Source of the DNA: Flavobacteriaceae bacterium
GTDB taxonomy: Bacteria > Bacteroidota > Bacteroidia > Flavobacteriales > Flavobacteriaceae
Length of the DNA stretch: 55,293 bases
Assembly: GCA_947488595.1 (NCBI GenBank)
Contig: CANKZI010000018.1
Coordinates: forward strand, 1-55,293
Reading direction: 5' to 3'
The notes under the pieces are model-generated. The model did not search any database. It saw only the letters and a program-made list of their open reading frames with translations, and was not told where the DNA came from. Position numbers and translations under genes: made by a program. Shown here in pieces: positions 7,872 through 16,549 of the stretch. The first letter of the stretch is position 1, and the number at the start of each line of letters is the position of its first letter.

Positions 7872-7977
7872 TTAGCCCTGATAGCAGCGGCATCCTTTTT
7901 TTGTTTGAAAGCTTTCGTTGTTGAAACGAGATTGTGATAAACAAAAAAAGATACAGCGGATAGCAGGATTTGGCTTC
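7872..7977. repeat. Long imperfect palindrome, interspersed flavobacterial repeat type
   Basis: The left arm begins TAGCCCTGATAGCAGCGGCA and runs into TCCTTTTTTTGTTT. The right arm, AAACAAAAAAAGATACAGCG followed by GATAGCAGGATTTGGCTTC, pairs with it over about 30 positions with small bulges, around a loop of about 30 nt. Elements with this TAGCCC-GATAG-AGCGGnATCCTTTTTT signature are, from memory, repeated many times in Flavobacterium genomes next to gene ends. It occupies the gap between the ORF6N relic and the phosphohexomutase gene. Confidence 0.65.
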
Positions 7978-7992
7978 AAAAAAAATAAAAAA

Positions 7993-9750
7993 ATGGAAAT
8001 TAAAAAAACTATTTTAGATAAGGTAAACGAATGGCTCACGCCTACCTTTGACAATGAAACGCATGAGGCGATAAAAGAAATGATGACTTCTTCGCCCAAA
8101 GAACTAGAGGAAAGTTTTTATAAGAATCTGGAATTTGGAACTGGCGGAATGCGTGGCATCATGGGCGTTGGCACCAACAGAATTAACAAATATACGCTGG
8201 GCAAAAACACCCAAGGTCTTTCCGATTATATGCATCAGGTTTTTGCTTCGCCAGTTCGGTCTTCGACCTCGAGTGCTGGAAAGGATTTGAAAGTGGTTAT
8301 TGCTTACGATTGCCGCCACAACAGCAATACGCTGGCAAAAGTCGTAGCCGATGTTTTTTCGGCCAATGGCATTCACGTGTATTTGTTTTCGGATTTGCGG
8401 CCGACACCCGAATTGAGTTTTGCATTGAAATATTTGAAATGTCAAGCCGGAATTGTTTTGACCGCTTCGCATAATCCACCAGAATACAACGGTTATAAAG
8501 TGTATTGGGAAGATGGTGGGCAATTGGTTCCGCCGCAAGATGAAGCAATTATCAAAATGATCGAGGCGTTGCGTTACGACGAAATCAAGTTTGAAGCCAA
8601 TGAAAAATTAATTGAATACATCGACGACGCAATTGATGATGCATTTGTAAAATCGTCTATAGAAAATGCTAGTTTTGATACATCGGCGGCAGCCAAAGAC
8701 GATCTGAATATTGTTTTTACGTCTTTGCACGGCACTTCGATCAAATCGGTTCCGCAAACTTTGGCGCAAGCGGGTTATACGAATGTGCACATTGTTCCAG
8801 AACAAGCGGTTCCGAATGGCGATTTTCCGACGGTAAAATCACCCAATCCGGAAGAACCAGAAGCACTGGCAATGGCTACGGCTTTGGCTGAAAAATTGAA
8901 TGCCGATATTGTGGTTGGCACCGATCCAGATTGTGACCGATTGGGCGTTGCTGTTAGAAACAATGAAGGAAAAATGACCTTGCTTAACGGCAATCAAACC
9001 ATGGTTTTAATGACCGCCTTTTTGCTAGAGCAATGGAAAAAAGCAGGAAAAATCAACGGCAAACAATTTGTTGGTTCTACGATTGTTTCAACGCCCATGA
9101 TGCAAGAACTGGCTTCGGGTTACGGCGTGGAATGCAAAGTGGGCTTGACAGGATTTAAGTGGATTGCCAAAATGATAAAAGATTTTTCGGAACTGCAATT
9201 TATTGGCGGTGGCGAAGAAAGTTTTGGTTATATGGTTGGCGATGCGGTGCGCGACAAGGATGCCGTAGCCGCTACATTATTGATTTGTGAAGTGGCCGCT
9301 CAAGCCAAAGCCAACGGAAGTTCGGTGTATAAAGAACTGCAGAATTTGTATGTTGACTTTGGATTTTATAAAGAACATTTGGTTTCGCTGACTAAAAAAG
9401 GTATTGAAGGACTGGCCGAAATCAATCAGATGATGATTGATTTGCGCAGCAATCCGTTGAAGGAAATCGCAGGCGAGCGTGTGGTGATGGTAGAAGATTA
9501 TCAATCATCGGTAGCAAAAAATCTTTTTACAGGCGAAGAAGAAACAATGCATATCCCGAAATCAGACGTTTTGATTTATTATACGGAAGACGGTGCAAAA
9601 ATAGCTGCACGACCAAGCGGCACAGAACCAAAAATAAAATTCTATGTGAGTGTAAATGCTCCTTTGGATGCTGTTGAAAATGCTTCGGCAGTCGAGGCCA
9701 TTTTAGATGAAAAAATTAAAAATATAATTGCCGCTTTAGGCGTAAAATAA
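7993..9750 (+). CDS. Phospho-sugar mutase (phosphoglucomutase/phosphomannomutase)
   Basis: A 585-residue alpha-D-phosphohexomutase. The phosphoserine loop TASHNP (near residue 160), the metal loop GTDPDCDRLGV (near 310), the sugar-binding loop GGEESFGYM (near 410) and the phosphate-binding loop RPSGTEPKIKFY (near 540) are all present, so it should be active, interconverting glucose (or mannose) 1- and 6-phosphates in the cytoplasm. The ATG at 7993 is preferred over one 75 bases upstream, which would read through the repeat palindrome. It overlaps the ABC transporter gene by one base (TAATG), so they are coupled. Confidence 0.93.
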   Translation: MEIKKTILDKVNEWLTPTFDNETHEAIKEMMTSSPKELEESFYKNLEFGTGGMRGIMGVGTNRINKYTLGKNTQGLSDYMHQVFASPVRSSTSSAGKDLKVVIAYDCRHNSNTLAKVVADVFSANGIHVYLFSDLRPTPELSFALKYLKCQAGIVLTASHNPPEYNGYKVYWEDGGQLVPPQDEAIIKMIEALRYDEIKFEANEKLIEYIDDAIDDAFVKSSIENASFDTSAAAKDDLNIVFTSLHGTSIKSVPQTLAQAGYTNVHIVPEQAVPNGDFPTVKSPNPEEPEALAMATALAEKLNADIVVGTDPDCDRLGVAVRNNEGKMTLLNGNQTMVLMTAFLLEQWKKAGKINGKQFVGSTIVSTPMMQELASGYGVECKVGLTGFKWIAKMIKDFSELQFIGGGEESFGYMVGDAVRDKDAVAATLLICEVAAQAKANGSSVYKELQNLYVDFGFYKEHLVSLTKKGIEGLAEINQMMIDLRSNPLKEIAGERVVMVEDYQSSVAKNLFTGEEETMHIPKSDVLIYYTEDGAKIAARPSGTEPKIKFYVSVNAPLDAVENASAVEAILDEKIKNIIAALGVK

Positions 9751-11579
9751 TGGACGACAACATAAAAAAAATCATTCCTTTTGCTAAAAAGTACAAGACA
9801 CATGTAGTATGGAATGTAATTCATAATATACTTTATGCTCTTTTTGGGACTATCGGAATGGTGATGATTTTTCCGGTTTTAAAAGTGCTCTTCGGGAACG
9901 AAAAAAAAGTAACCCAATTACCAGATTATAAAGGATTATTAAAAATAGGCGAATATTTAAACGACACACTTTTTTACTATGTCAATTATTTTTCAGAAAG
10001 CTACGGGCCTGATTATGCTTTACTCCTGACCGTTTCATTAGTGATAATCACTTTCTTGTTCAAAAACTTATTTGGTTATTTGGGATTGCAGCAACTAACA
10101 AAAATAAAAACAGGAGTGCTTCGTGATTTGCGTGAAAAAATGTTCAAAAAAATCATCGAACTTCCAATTCCTTATTATTCAGAAAAGAGAAAAGGTGATG
10201 TGATGGCGCGAATGCTGGGCGACGTCAACGAAGTGCAAAACTCCTTTTTTATGGTGTTGGAGCTGATTGTGAAAGAACCTTTGACAATCTTATTTTCTTT
10301 GATTTCGATGATCTATATCAGCTGGAAACTCACGCTGTTTGTGTTTATTTTTATCCCAATCTCAGGTTTTATTATTTCCAGAATCGGAAAATCATTAAAA
10401 GGAAAATCCACAAAAGCGCAACAAGAAAATGGTTTTCTTATTTCGGTTGTCGAAGAAACCTTATCTGGTCTAAAAGTGGTAAAAAGCTACAATGCCGAAA
10501 ATTTCTTTTCCAATACTTTCAGTGGTTCTATTAACAGATTGTACAAACTGACCAATAGTATCGGAAAGAAAAACAATTTGGCTTCGCCATTGTCTGAATT
10601 TCTGGGTATTGTGGTAATTTCTATCTTGCTTTTTTATGGCGGAAACCTGGTTTTAGTTGAAAAATCTTTGGATGGTTCAATATTTATTGCGTACATCGGA
10701 CTGGCTTACAACATCTTAACGCCTGCAAAAGCGATTTCTAAAGCATCGTATCAGGTAAAAAACGGTTTGGCTGCGGCAGAGCGGGTTTTTGAAGTGTTAG
10801 AAGTCGAAAATACCATTGTCGATAAAGCTAATGCAACGGAACTCAAAGATTTCCAGAACGAAATCCATTTAAAGAACATCAACTTTTCTTATGGAGAAGA
10901 GGCTGTTCTAAAGTATTTTTCACTGGTTATTCCAAAAGGAAAAACAGTCGCTTTGGTAGGACAATCTGGTAGCGGAAAAAGTACGATTGCCAATTTGTTG
11001 ACCCGTTTTTATGATGTTACTGATGGCGAAATCCTGATTGACAATCACAATATAAAAGACATTACCATGAAATCATTGCGGGATTTGACTGGTTTGGTAA
11101 CCCAAGATAGCATCATGTTCAACGGCACAATCAAAGACAATATTCGTCTTGGTAATTTGGATGCCACGGATGATGACGTTATAAATGCCTTAAAAATCGC
11201 CAACGCCTTCGAATTTGTAGAAAACCTTCCTGACGGAATAAACACCAACATCGGCGACAGCGGCAACAAACTTTCGGGCGGACAAAAACAACGGCTTTCA
11301 ATCGCAAGAGCTGTTTTGAAGAATCCACCGATAATGATTCTGGACGAAGCGACTTCGGCATTGGATACGGAAAGTGAAAAATTTGTTCAAGTGGCATTAG
11401 AAAATATGATGCAAAACAGAACGTCAATTGTGATTGCGCACCGACTTTCGACCATTCAAAAAGCAGATAAAATTGTAGTCATGCACAAAGGAGAAATCGT
11501 TGAGCAAGGTACACATGACGCACTTTTGGCTCAAAACGGAACGTATTCAAAATTGGTAATGATGCAATCTTTTGAGTAG
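9750..11579 (+). CDS. ABC transporter, fused permease and ATPase (MsbA-like exporter)
   Basis: A 609-residue half-transporter. Six hydrophobic helices (about 17-40, 85-110, 160-205, 285-330) precede the nucleotide-binding domain, which carries Walker A GQSGSGKST (about 393), the Q-loop LVTQDSIMFNG, the signature LSGGQKQR, Walker B PPIMILDEATSALD and the H-loop IVIAHRLST. The layout matches lipid A or lipid-flippase type homodimeric exporters (MsbA family). The substrate is not determined. Translationally coupled (TAATG) to the phosphohexomutase gene upstream. Confidence 0.93.
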   Translation: MDDNIKKIIPFAKKYKTHVVWNVIHNILYALFGTIGMVMIFPVLKVLFGNEKKVTQLPDYKGLLKIGEYLNDTLFYYVNYFSESYGPDYALLLTVSLVIITFLFKNLFGYLGLQQLTKIKTGVLRDLREKMFKKIIELPIPYYSEKRKGDVMARMLGDVNEVQNSFFMVLELIVKEPLTILFSLISMIYISWKLTLFVFIFIPISGFIISRIGKSLKGKSTKAQQENGFLISVVEETLSGLKVVKSYNAENFFSNTFSGSINRLYKLTNSIGKKNNLASPLSEFLGIVVISILLFYGGNLVLVEKSLDGSIFIAYIGLAYNILTPAKAISKASYQVKNGLAAAERVFEVLEVENTIVDKANATELKDFQNEIHLKNINFSYGEEAVLKYFSLVIPKGKTVALVGQSGSGKSTIANLLTRFYDVTDGEILIDNHNIKDITMKSLRDLTGLVTQDSIMFNGTIKDNIRLGNLDATDDDVINALKIANAFEFVENLPDGINTNIGDSGNKLSGGQKQRLSIARAVLKNPPIMILDEATSALDTESEKFVQVALENMMQNRTSIVIAHRLSTIQKADKIVVMHKGEIVEQGTHDALLAQNGTYSKLVMMQSFE

Positions 11580-11586
11580 GTTTTGG

Positions 11587-11604
11587 TCCCAATAGCTATC
11601 GGGA
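11587..11604. repeat. 18-bp extragenic palindrome
   Basis: TCCCAATAGCTATCGGGA reads almost the same on both strands (one mismatched pair). It lies 8 bases past the ABC transporter stop. Similar 'CCCGATAGCTATCGGG' palindromes recur between flavobacterial genes (from memory). It may act in termination or mRNA 3'-end protection. Confidence 0.6.
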
Positions 11605-11632
11605 GGGTTTTGTATTAAAGTTTAAAATTGAA

Positions 11633-11684
11633 ATTGACTTTTGATATTGACTTTTGATATTGATTTTTGATATTGATTTTTGAA
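11633..11684. repeat. 13-bp tandem repeat, four copies
   Basis: ATTGACTTTTGAT occurs four times head to tail; the last two have T for C. The array sits 17 bases before a small membrane protein gene, where changes in copy number could alter promoter or leader spacing. Confidence 0.8.
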
Positions 11685-11701
11685 TAATCAAAAAACTTTT
11701 T

Positions 11702-11881
11702 ATGAAAAGAGAATATGTTGGATTACTATCTTTGGCAGCATTTATTGGTGTGATTTTAATCGCAGAATACTTTCTCGAAGATCAAGTAATTATTGATGTT
11801 GTAAACAAATATATCGGAGTTTGGCTATTTTTATTTTATTGTATCGGGCAGTATTCGATGCGATTTTCAAAAAGATTTTAA
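11702..11881 (+). CDS. 59-residue membrane protein, unknown function
   Basis: ATG at 11702, TAA at 11879-11881. MKREYVGLLSLAAFIGVILI starts a first hydrophobic helix (about 6-23) and GVWLFLFYCIG a second (about 39-50), with a basic tail SMRFSKRF. The next gene starts at the base directly after the stop, so the two are almost certainly co-translated. No family recognised. Confidence 0.65.
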   Translation: MKREYVGLLSLAAFIGVILIAEYFLEDQVIIDVVNKYIGVWLFLFYCIGQYSMRFSKRF

Positions 11882-12583
11882 ATGTACCTCAACGACAAAA
11901 ACATCAATCTGCCAGCAGACCCCAACACTATCGTTTGGAAGTATTTGGACTTGTCTAAATTTGTGGATTTGTTGCTGTATAAAAAATTATTCCTTTCGCG
12001 TTCCGATAAATTTGAAGACCAATATGAAGGCACTTTTTCTGAACCTACTTTTGAAGAAATTCGGAAACTTTCGATCGATAATCCCGACTTTTTAGACTAC
12101 TACAAAACCCATCGCAAAAATGTGGTGATCAGCAGTTGGCACATCAACGAATATGAGTCGTTTGCGATGTGGCAGATTTTTACCCAAAAAAGCGAGGGCT
12201 TGGCAATCCAATCAACTTTAAAAAGGATGCAAGAGGCATTGGTTTTGGACACCGAATTTGAACAACACATTGGCGAAGTGAATTATATTGACTACAAAAA
12301 AGAATACATTCCGTTTGACAATACGTTTTTCCCATTCCTGTTCAAACGCAAGAGTTTTCAATATGAAAGGGAAATTCGGATTTTAACCGATGTCACCGCT
12401 CAAAACCTTCAGATCGATAACGGACTAAAAATCAATGTCGATATCAATACGTTAATCGAAAAAATCTACATCCATCCCAAATCCGAAAACTGGTACAAAA
12501 ACTTGGTAATCGAATTGGTAAAACGACTGGGTTTCGACTTTACAATCGAAAAATCAGATTTAGAAAGTGATATTTTGATTTAA
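11882..12583 (+). CDS. DUF2971 domain protein
   Basis: A 233-residue soluble protein. WKYLDLSKFVDLLLYKKLFLSRSDKFEDQYEG near the N-terminus (here quoted only in outline: WKYLDLSKF, LFLSRSDKFEDQYEG), SSWHINEYESFAMWQIF in the middle and FKRKSFQYEREIRIL are the signature of DUF2971, a widespread accessory-gene family of unknown function sometimes found in defence or mobile regions. No membrane segment or signal peptide. It directly abuts the mini membrane protein upstream. The 180 bases after it hold nothing recognisable. Confidence 0.82.
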   Translation: MYLNDKNINLPADPNTIVWKYLDLSKFVDLLLYKKLFLSRSDKFEDQYEGTFSEPTFEEIRKLSIDNPDFLDYYKTHRKNVVISSWHINEYESFAMWQIFTQKSEGLAIQSTLKRMQEALVLDTEFEQHIGEVNYIDYKKEYIPFDNTFFPFLFKRKSFQYEREIRILTDVTAQNLQIDNGLKINVDINTLIEKIYIHPKSENWYKNLVIELVKRLGFDFTIEKSDLESDILI

Positions 12584-12764
12584 AAATGAATCGCAAAGTC
12601 GATGGTACTTTTTTAATTGGCTGCAAAGTTGTTGTTATTCTTTATCTTCCCTTTACCTCTTTTGAAGCGATTAAGTTATTTATTGTTTAACTTTTTGTTT
12701 AAAAGGTTGAACGTATGCAAATATACGCTACCTTTAAAAAAATTAAACTTAATAAAACAGAAGT

Positions 12765-12944
12765 ATGTTTGATAAATTCAAAAAATCAGAATTGTTTATC
12801 CTATTTATAGTAATTGTTTTAATATTCACTTCCGAATATTATTATGTAATTGAAGGAAACCATGACAGAGCCATCTTTATAGGGTTATGGCCACCAACGA
12901 TAGTCGGTTTGTTAATATTCTTTAATCTCAAATTAAAAAAATAA
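12765..12944 (+). CDS. 59-residue two-span membrane protein
   Basis: ATG at 12765 preceded by AAAACAGAAGT, TAA at 12942-12944. FILFIVIVLIFTSEYYYVI forms one hydrophobic span (about 11-29) and IVGLLIFFNLKLKK a second near the C-terminus. It resembles the 59-residue protein at 11702 in length and layout (basic start, acidic/polar middle, basic tail) but not clearly in sequence. The next small gene starts one base after its stop. Confidence 0.6.
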   Translation: MFDKFKKSELFILFIVIVLIFTSEYYYVIEGNHDRAIFIGLWPPTIVGLLIFFNLKLKK

Positions 12945-12945
12945 T

Positions 12946-13122
12946 ATGGAAAACCTTGACATCATCATCTTTAACATCATAGTCATTATCTGTTTTATTT
13001 CATTTTTTGTCTCCACTTTTAGGGCTTTTGAAAATACGGCAAAACAAAATGAAATGACAGTTCAAAAAAGAGGCATTATCTCTAGATTTCTTGCTTATTT
13101 ACAAAGTTTAGTGAACGATTAA
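12946..13122 (+). CDS. 58-residue protein with one membrane span
   Basis: ATG at 12946, TAA at 13120-13122. MENLDIIIFNIIVIICFISF begins a single N-terminal span, followed by a polar C-terminal half (AFENTAKQNEMTVQKRGIIS). One base separates it from the preceding small gene, so they form a two-gene unit. Unknown function. Confidence 0.6.
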   Translation: MENLDIIIFNIIVIICFISFFVSTFRAFENTAKQNEMTVQKRGIISRFLAYLQSLVND

Positions 13123-13173
13123 TTTATGCAATTGCGTAACGCAACTTTGCGAATTTCATTGCAGGTACAGCAC

Positions 13174-13240
13174 TTATTTTTAGCTTCGCTTTCGATAACA
13201 AAAAATACACTGTTCCAACGTCCGCAACTGTAAAGTAGTG
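13174..13240. repeat. Cassette-boundary repeat, copy 1 (most diverged)
   Basis: Contains TTCGCTTTCGATAAC and GTTCCAACGTCCGCAACTG, which align with TTCGTTTTCGGTAA and GTTACAAAGTCTGCAACCG of copy 2 (14601-14674), and with copy 3 (15280-15353). Within copy 1, CCAACGT also pairs with ACGTTGG a short distance downstream. It precedes the nuclease gene. Confidence 0.5.
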
Positions 13241-13277
13241 GAGAAACGTTGGCTGCAACCCTAACAGACGATACCGA

Positions 13278-14426
13278 ATGAAAAGAATTATACTGACTTT
13301 GCTCTCGCTTTTTGCAATTCAAACCTTGACTTTTGGACAGCAGGAAGGAAAAACAAGTGACGGAAAAACTGTTTTATTGTATGAAGACGGCACTTGGTTA
13401 TACGCTGACAGCATTCCGTTGTATAGCGTTAAAACAAAGAGCATAGCAAAATTAGAACTCCCAAAAACCAATGCTACCGACAAAATAATTGCACATACAG
13501 GGTATTCACTTTTATATAACGAAACACACGAACAAGCCAACTGGGTTGCTTATAACCTGACCATAGAAGAGACCAATAAACTTTTTGAACGAACTGATAA
13601 ATTCATAGCAGACCCTAAAGTAAAAACAGGAACTGCATCCAATAAAGATTACGAAGACTCAGGATACGACAGAGGACACTTAGCGCCTGCCTCTGATATG
13701 GGTTGGTCATCTACTACAATGGCTGAATCTTTTTTTTATAGTAATATGAGTCCGCAGATTCCCAGTTTTAACAGAGGGATATGGAAGAAATTGGAGGAAT
13801 TGGTCAGAACTTGGGCGATTGAAAACAAATCCGTTTATGTTGTTACTGGACCAGTATTAACAAATGGGCTTCCTACCATTGGTTTGAATAAAGTTTCGAT
13901 CCCAAATTACTATTACAAAGTAGTTTTAGATTACAGTGAACCAGACATTAAAGGCATTGGCTTTGTTCTTCCAAATATTGGCTCTAAGGAACAATTGGAA
14001 TATTATGCTGTACCAATTGATAGCGTTGAAAAAATCACTGGAATTGATTTCTTTCCATTGCTTGAAGACGAAGAAGAAGCATTGATTGAAAGAACACTTT
14101 GTATTGCATGTTGGTCTTGGAAGAACAGCAAAACAACAGGTAAAAAAGTTGAAAATAAAGCAACCGCAGCTGTTCAATGCAATGGAATAACAAAAGCTGG
14201 AGCAAGATGTAAAAAGAAAACATTGGATCTTAGTGGATATTGTTACAATCACGAGGGGCAAACTAATAGTGCTAGTCTTAAAAGCAATACCACAGCAATT
14301 GAGAGCAATCCAAATAAAACAACAAAAAGCAATTCAGCGGCAGTGCAATGCTCTGGTACAACGAAATCAGGCAAAGAATGTAAAAGAATGACCACTAATG
14401 CAAGTGGTAGGTGTTACCAACATTAG
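13278..14426 (+). CDS. Secreted DNA/RNA non-specific endonuclease with C-terminal Cys/His modules
   Basis: A 382-residue protein with signal peptide MKRIILTLLSLFAIQTLTFG. A short 'DGKTVLLYEDGTWLY' strand pair follows (about 29-42), then a NUC1/EndoG-type ββα-metal nuclease domain with the catalytic DRGHLAPASDM (His134 general base) and the metal-ligand region FFYSNMSPQIPSFNRGIWKKLE. After about residue 290 come two copies of a small module, AAVQCNGITKAGARCKKKT...GYCYNH and AAVQCSGTTKSGKECKRMT...GRCYQH, each with three Cys and one His. They probably bind zinc. It should degrade extracellular or periplasmic nucleic acid. Repeats lie on both sides of the gene. Confidence 0.9.
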   Translation: MKRIILTLLSLFAIQTLTFGQQEGKTSDGKTVLLYEDGTWLYADSIPLYSVKTKSIAKLELPKTNATDKIIAHTGYSLLYNETHEQANWVAYNLTIEETNKLFERTDKFIADPKVKTGTASNKDYEDSGYDRGHLAPASDMGWSSTTMAESFFYSNMSPQIPSFNRGIWKKLEELVRTWAIENKSVYVVTGPVLTNGLPTIGLNKVSIPNYYYKVVLDYSEPDIKGIGFVLPNIGSKEQLEYYAVPIDSVEKITGIDFFPLLEDEEEALIERTLCIACWSWKNSKTTGKKVENKATAAVQCNGITKAGARCKKKTLDLSGYCYNHEGQTNSASLKSNTTAIESNPNKTTKSNSAAVQCSGTTKSGKECKRMTTNASGRCYQH

Positions 14427-14600
14427 GTATAAAACAATATCAAAAAATAAATAAAGATTAACAAAAGGCAGCTTTTAACAGTAGTTATAGGTCCCGGTGC
14501 CGTGCGAAATGAAATGCGACGAAGTCAATCCTTTCGCGTGGTCTAAAGACCCTTTACTTTTGTATCAAGTTCAAATAATAATCATGTTTAGATTTTCGGT

Positions 14601-14674
14601 AAATTGTTCGTTTATTCTTTTTAACTTCGTTTTCGGTAAAAGCACATACGCCGTTACAAAGTCTGCAACCGACA
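14601..14674. repeat. Cassette-boundary repeat, copy 2
   Basis: A 74-bp stretch starting AAATTGTTCGTTTATTCTTT. It matches 15280-15353 at 65 of 74 positions by eye, with both ends strictly conserved (…GCAACYGACA). It lies between the nuclease and the GNAT gene. The interval 14427-14732 otherwise holds no convincing gene. Confidence 0.8.
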
Positions 14675-14732
14675 AGTGGCTATAAAACCTTAGTAGCAAG
14701 CGCAGCAGGACCGAAAATAATAATAAATCATA

Positions 14733-15281
14733 ATGAACTTTGACATCCAATCTGTATTAGAAAACGAAAATGTAATGCTTTGTCCCTTGCAAGAACAGGA
14801 CTTTGAATACTTATATGCAGCTGCTGCTGATCCTAAAATTTGGGAACAGCACCCTAACAAAGACCGTTGGAAAAAAGAAGTATTTAGAACTTTCTTTGAC
14901 GGTGCCATACAAAGCAAAGGCGCTTTCAAAATTATTGAAAAAACCAAAGGCAATGTAATAGGAAGCAGCCGATTTTATGATTACAACCAACGAGAAGGCA
15001 GCATACTGATTGGATATACTTTTTACGCCACAGCATATTGGGGCAAGGGCATCAATCATGCTGTTAAGAATATAATGTTGAACTATATTTTCCAATTCGT
15101 TTCAAAAGTTTACTTTCATATTGGAGCAAACAATGTTCGTTCTCAAATAGCCATTAGCCGATTGGGAGCGACAAAAGATGGAGAACAAGAAATCGCCTAT
15201 TTTGGCGAACAACCAAAATCCAATTTCATTTATAGTTTGACAAAAAAAGCATGGTTTTCAATTAAATCTTCAACCGTATAA
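14733..15281 (+). CDS. GNAT family N-acetyltransferase (RimJ/RimL-like)
   Basis: A 182-residue protein: VMLCPLQEQDFEYLYAAAAD opens the fold, GNVIGSSRFYDYN and SILIGYTFYATAYWGKGIN form strands 4-5 with the acetyl-CoA loop (WGKGIN in place of GxGxG), and HIGANNVRSQIAISRLGATKDG is the conserved N-x-x-S-x-x-x-x-x-x-L-G-A end. Family members acetylate amines on small molecules or protein N-termini; the substrate is unknown. The gene sits exactly between boundary repeats 2 and 3, and its stop codon lies within copy 3. Confidence 0.87.
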   Translation: MNFDIQSVLENENVMLCPLQEQDFEYLYAAAADPKIWEQHPNKDRWKKEVFRTFFDGAIQSKGAFKIIEKTKGNVIGSSRFYDYNQREGSILIGYTFYATAYWGKGINHAVKNIMLNYIFQFVSKVYFHIGANNVRSQIAISRLGATKDGEQEIAYFGEQPKSNFIYSLTKKAWFSIKSSTV

Positions 15282-15353
15282 ATTGTTCGTTTATTCTTTT
15301 TAACTCCGTTTAGGGTAAATGCAAATAAGCTGTTACAAAGTCCGCAACTGACA
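15280..15353. repeat. Cassette-boundary repeat, copy 3
   Basis: A direct repeat of 14601-14674 (about 88% identity by eye). It overlaps the last two bases of the GNAT stop codon and ends 54 bases before the porin start. Confidence 0.8.
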
Positions 15354-15406
15354 TGATTACAATGAACTCTAGCTTTCATACTAAAAAAACTTACAACAGA
15401 CGCATA

Positions 15407-16462
15407 ATGAAATTTAGATTTTTACTTTTTATCATCTTAGTGACTTTAAAAGCACATGCTCAAAATGACAGCTTAAAAAAAATAACTTTTATTGCCTACG
15501 GAGAAATGTACTATAGCTATGATTTTTCAAATCCTCAAAATCACGAAAAGTCAAATTTCCTTTACAATCATAAACGGCACAATGAACTAAATGCTAATTT
15601 AATTTTACTAAAAGCAAACTATTCCGATAAAAAGATTAGAGCCAACCTTGGCCTGATGGCAGGAAATTATGCTCAATACAACTTAAGTGCTGAACCAACT
15701 TGGGCGCAATTTATATATGAAGCCAATGTTGGTTTCAAATTATCAGAAGAGCAAAATATATGGTTAGACGCAGGAATTATGCCATCGCATATTGGTTTTG
15801 AAAGTGCTATAAGTGCCGACTGTTGGACTTTGACAAGAAGTTTACTTGCCGAAAACTCACCTTATTATGAAGCTGGGATTAAATTAAGTTACACTTCAAA
15901 AAATGAAAAATTAATCATATCGGTTTTATATTTAAACGGTTGGCAAAAAATTAGTAAACCAGATTATATTCAAAAACCGTCATTCGGAACACAAATAAAC
16001 TACAAGCCGTCTAGAAAATTACTTTTAAATTACAGTACATTTTTTGGTACTGACCAACCCGATAGTATCAATGCTATCAGACAATTTCATAACTTTTATT
16101 TACAGTACGAGCCGACAAATAAGTTTGGAATCATGGCAGGTTTTGATATTGGAACAGATAAATTTAATAGCAGTAGTTATGGATCGTGGTATTCGCCAGT
16201 TTTAATAATTAAACAAAGCATCAACGAGAAAACAAGAATTGCCTTTCGTGGAGAATATTATTACGACCCAAAACAAATTATTATTTCAACAAGTACAGCA
16301 AATGGCTTTCAAACTTTTGGATTTTCGTCAAACTTTGACTACGATTTAAACAACCATATAAAACTTAGAATTGAAGGAAAAATGTTTCACTCAAAAGATG
16401 ACATATTCGCAAATGAAAACAATAATTATTCAATTACAACGAATATGACAATTAAACTTTAA
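15407..16462 (+). CDS. Outer-membrane beta-barrel protein (porin-like)
   Basis: From the ATG at 15407 the protein is 351 residues with signal peptide MKFRFLLFIILVTLKAHAQ; an ATG 54 bases upstream would add a polar stretch before the signal. The mature part is alternating amphipathic strands, for example ITFIAYGEMYYSYDF, WLDAGIMPSHIGFESA and RIAFRGEYYYDPKQI, ending in SITTNMTIKL. This is the layout of the Bacteroidetes 'porin'/BBP2-like family. Cargo unknown. It is the third gene of the repeat-separated series. Confidence 0.78.
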   Translation: MKFRFLLFIILVTLKAHAQNDSLKKITFIAYGEMYYSYDFSNPQNHEKSNFLYNHKRHNELNANLILLKANYSDKKIRANLGLMAGNYAQYNLSAEPTWAQFIYEANVGFKLSEEQNIWLDAGIMPSHIGFESAISADCWTLTRSLLAENSPYYEAGIKLSYTSKNEKLIISVLYLNGWQKISKPDYIQKPSFGTQINYKPSRKLLLNYSTFFGTDQPDSINAIRQFHNFYLQYEPTNKFGIMAGFDIGTDKFNSSSYGSWYSPVLIIKQSINEKTRIAFRGEYYYDPKQIIISTSTANGFQTFGFSSNFDYDLNNHIKLRIEGKMFHSKDDIFANENNNYSITTNMTIKL

Positions 16463-16549
16463 AAAAGAACGGATAAAAAAAGACTTAAAAAACAATCGCT
16501 AGTCACTGTAAAAGTTAAATCACTTTTTATTACCTAACTCCTACTTCCT

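Noticed and set aside
14497..14685. 62-residue open frame on the plus strand
   Set aside because: It lies within and beside boundary repeat 2, has no recognisable domain and no clear ribosome binding site.
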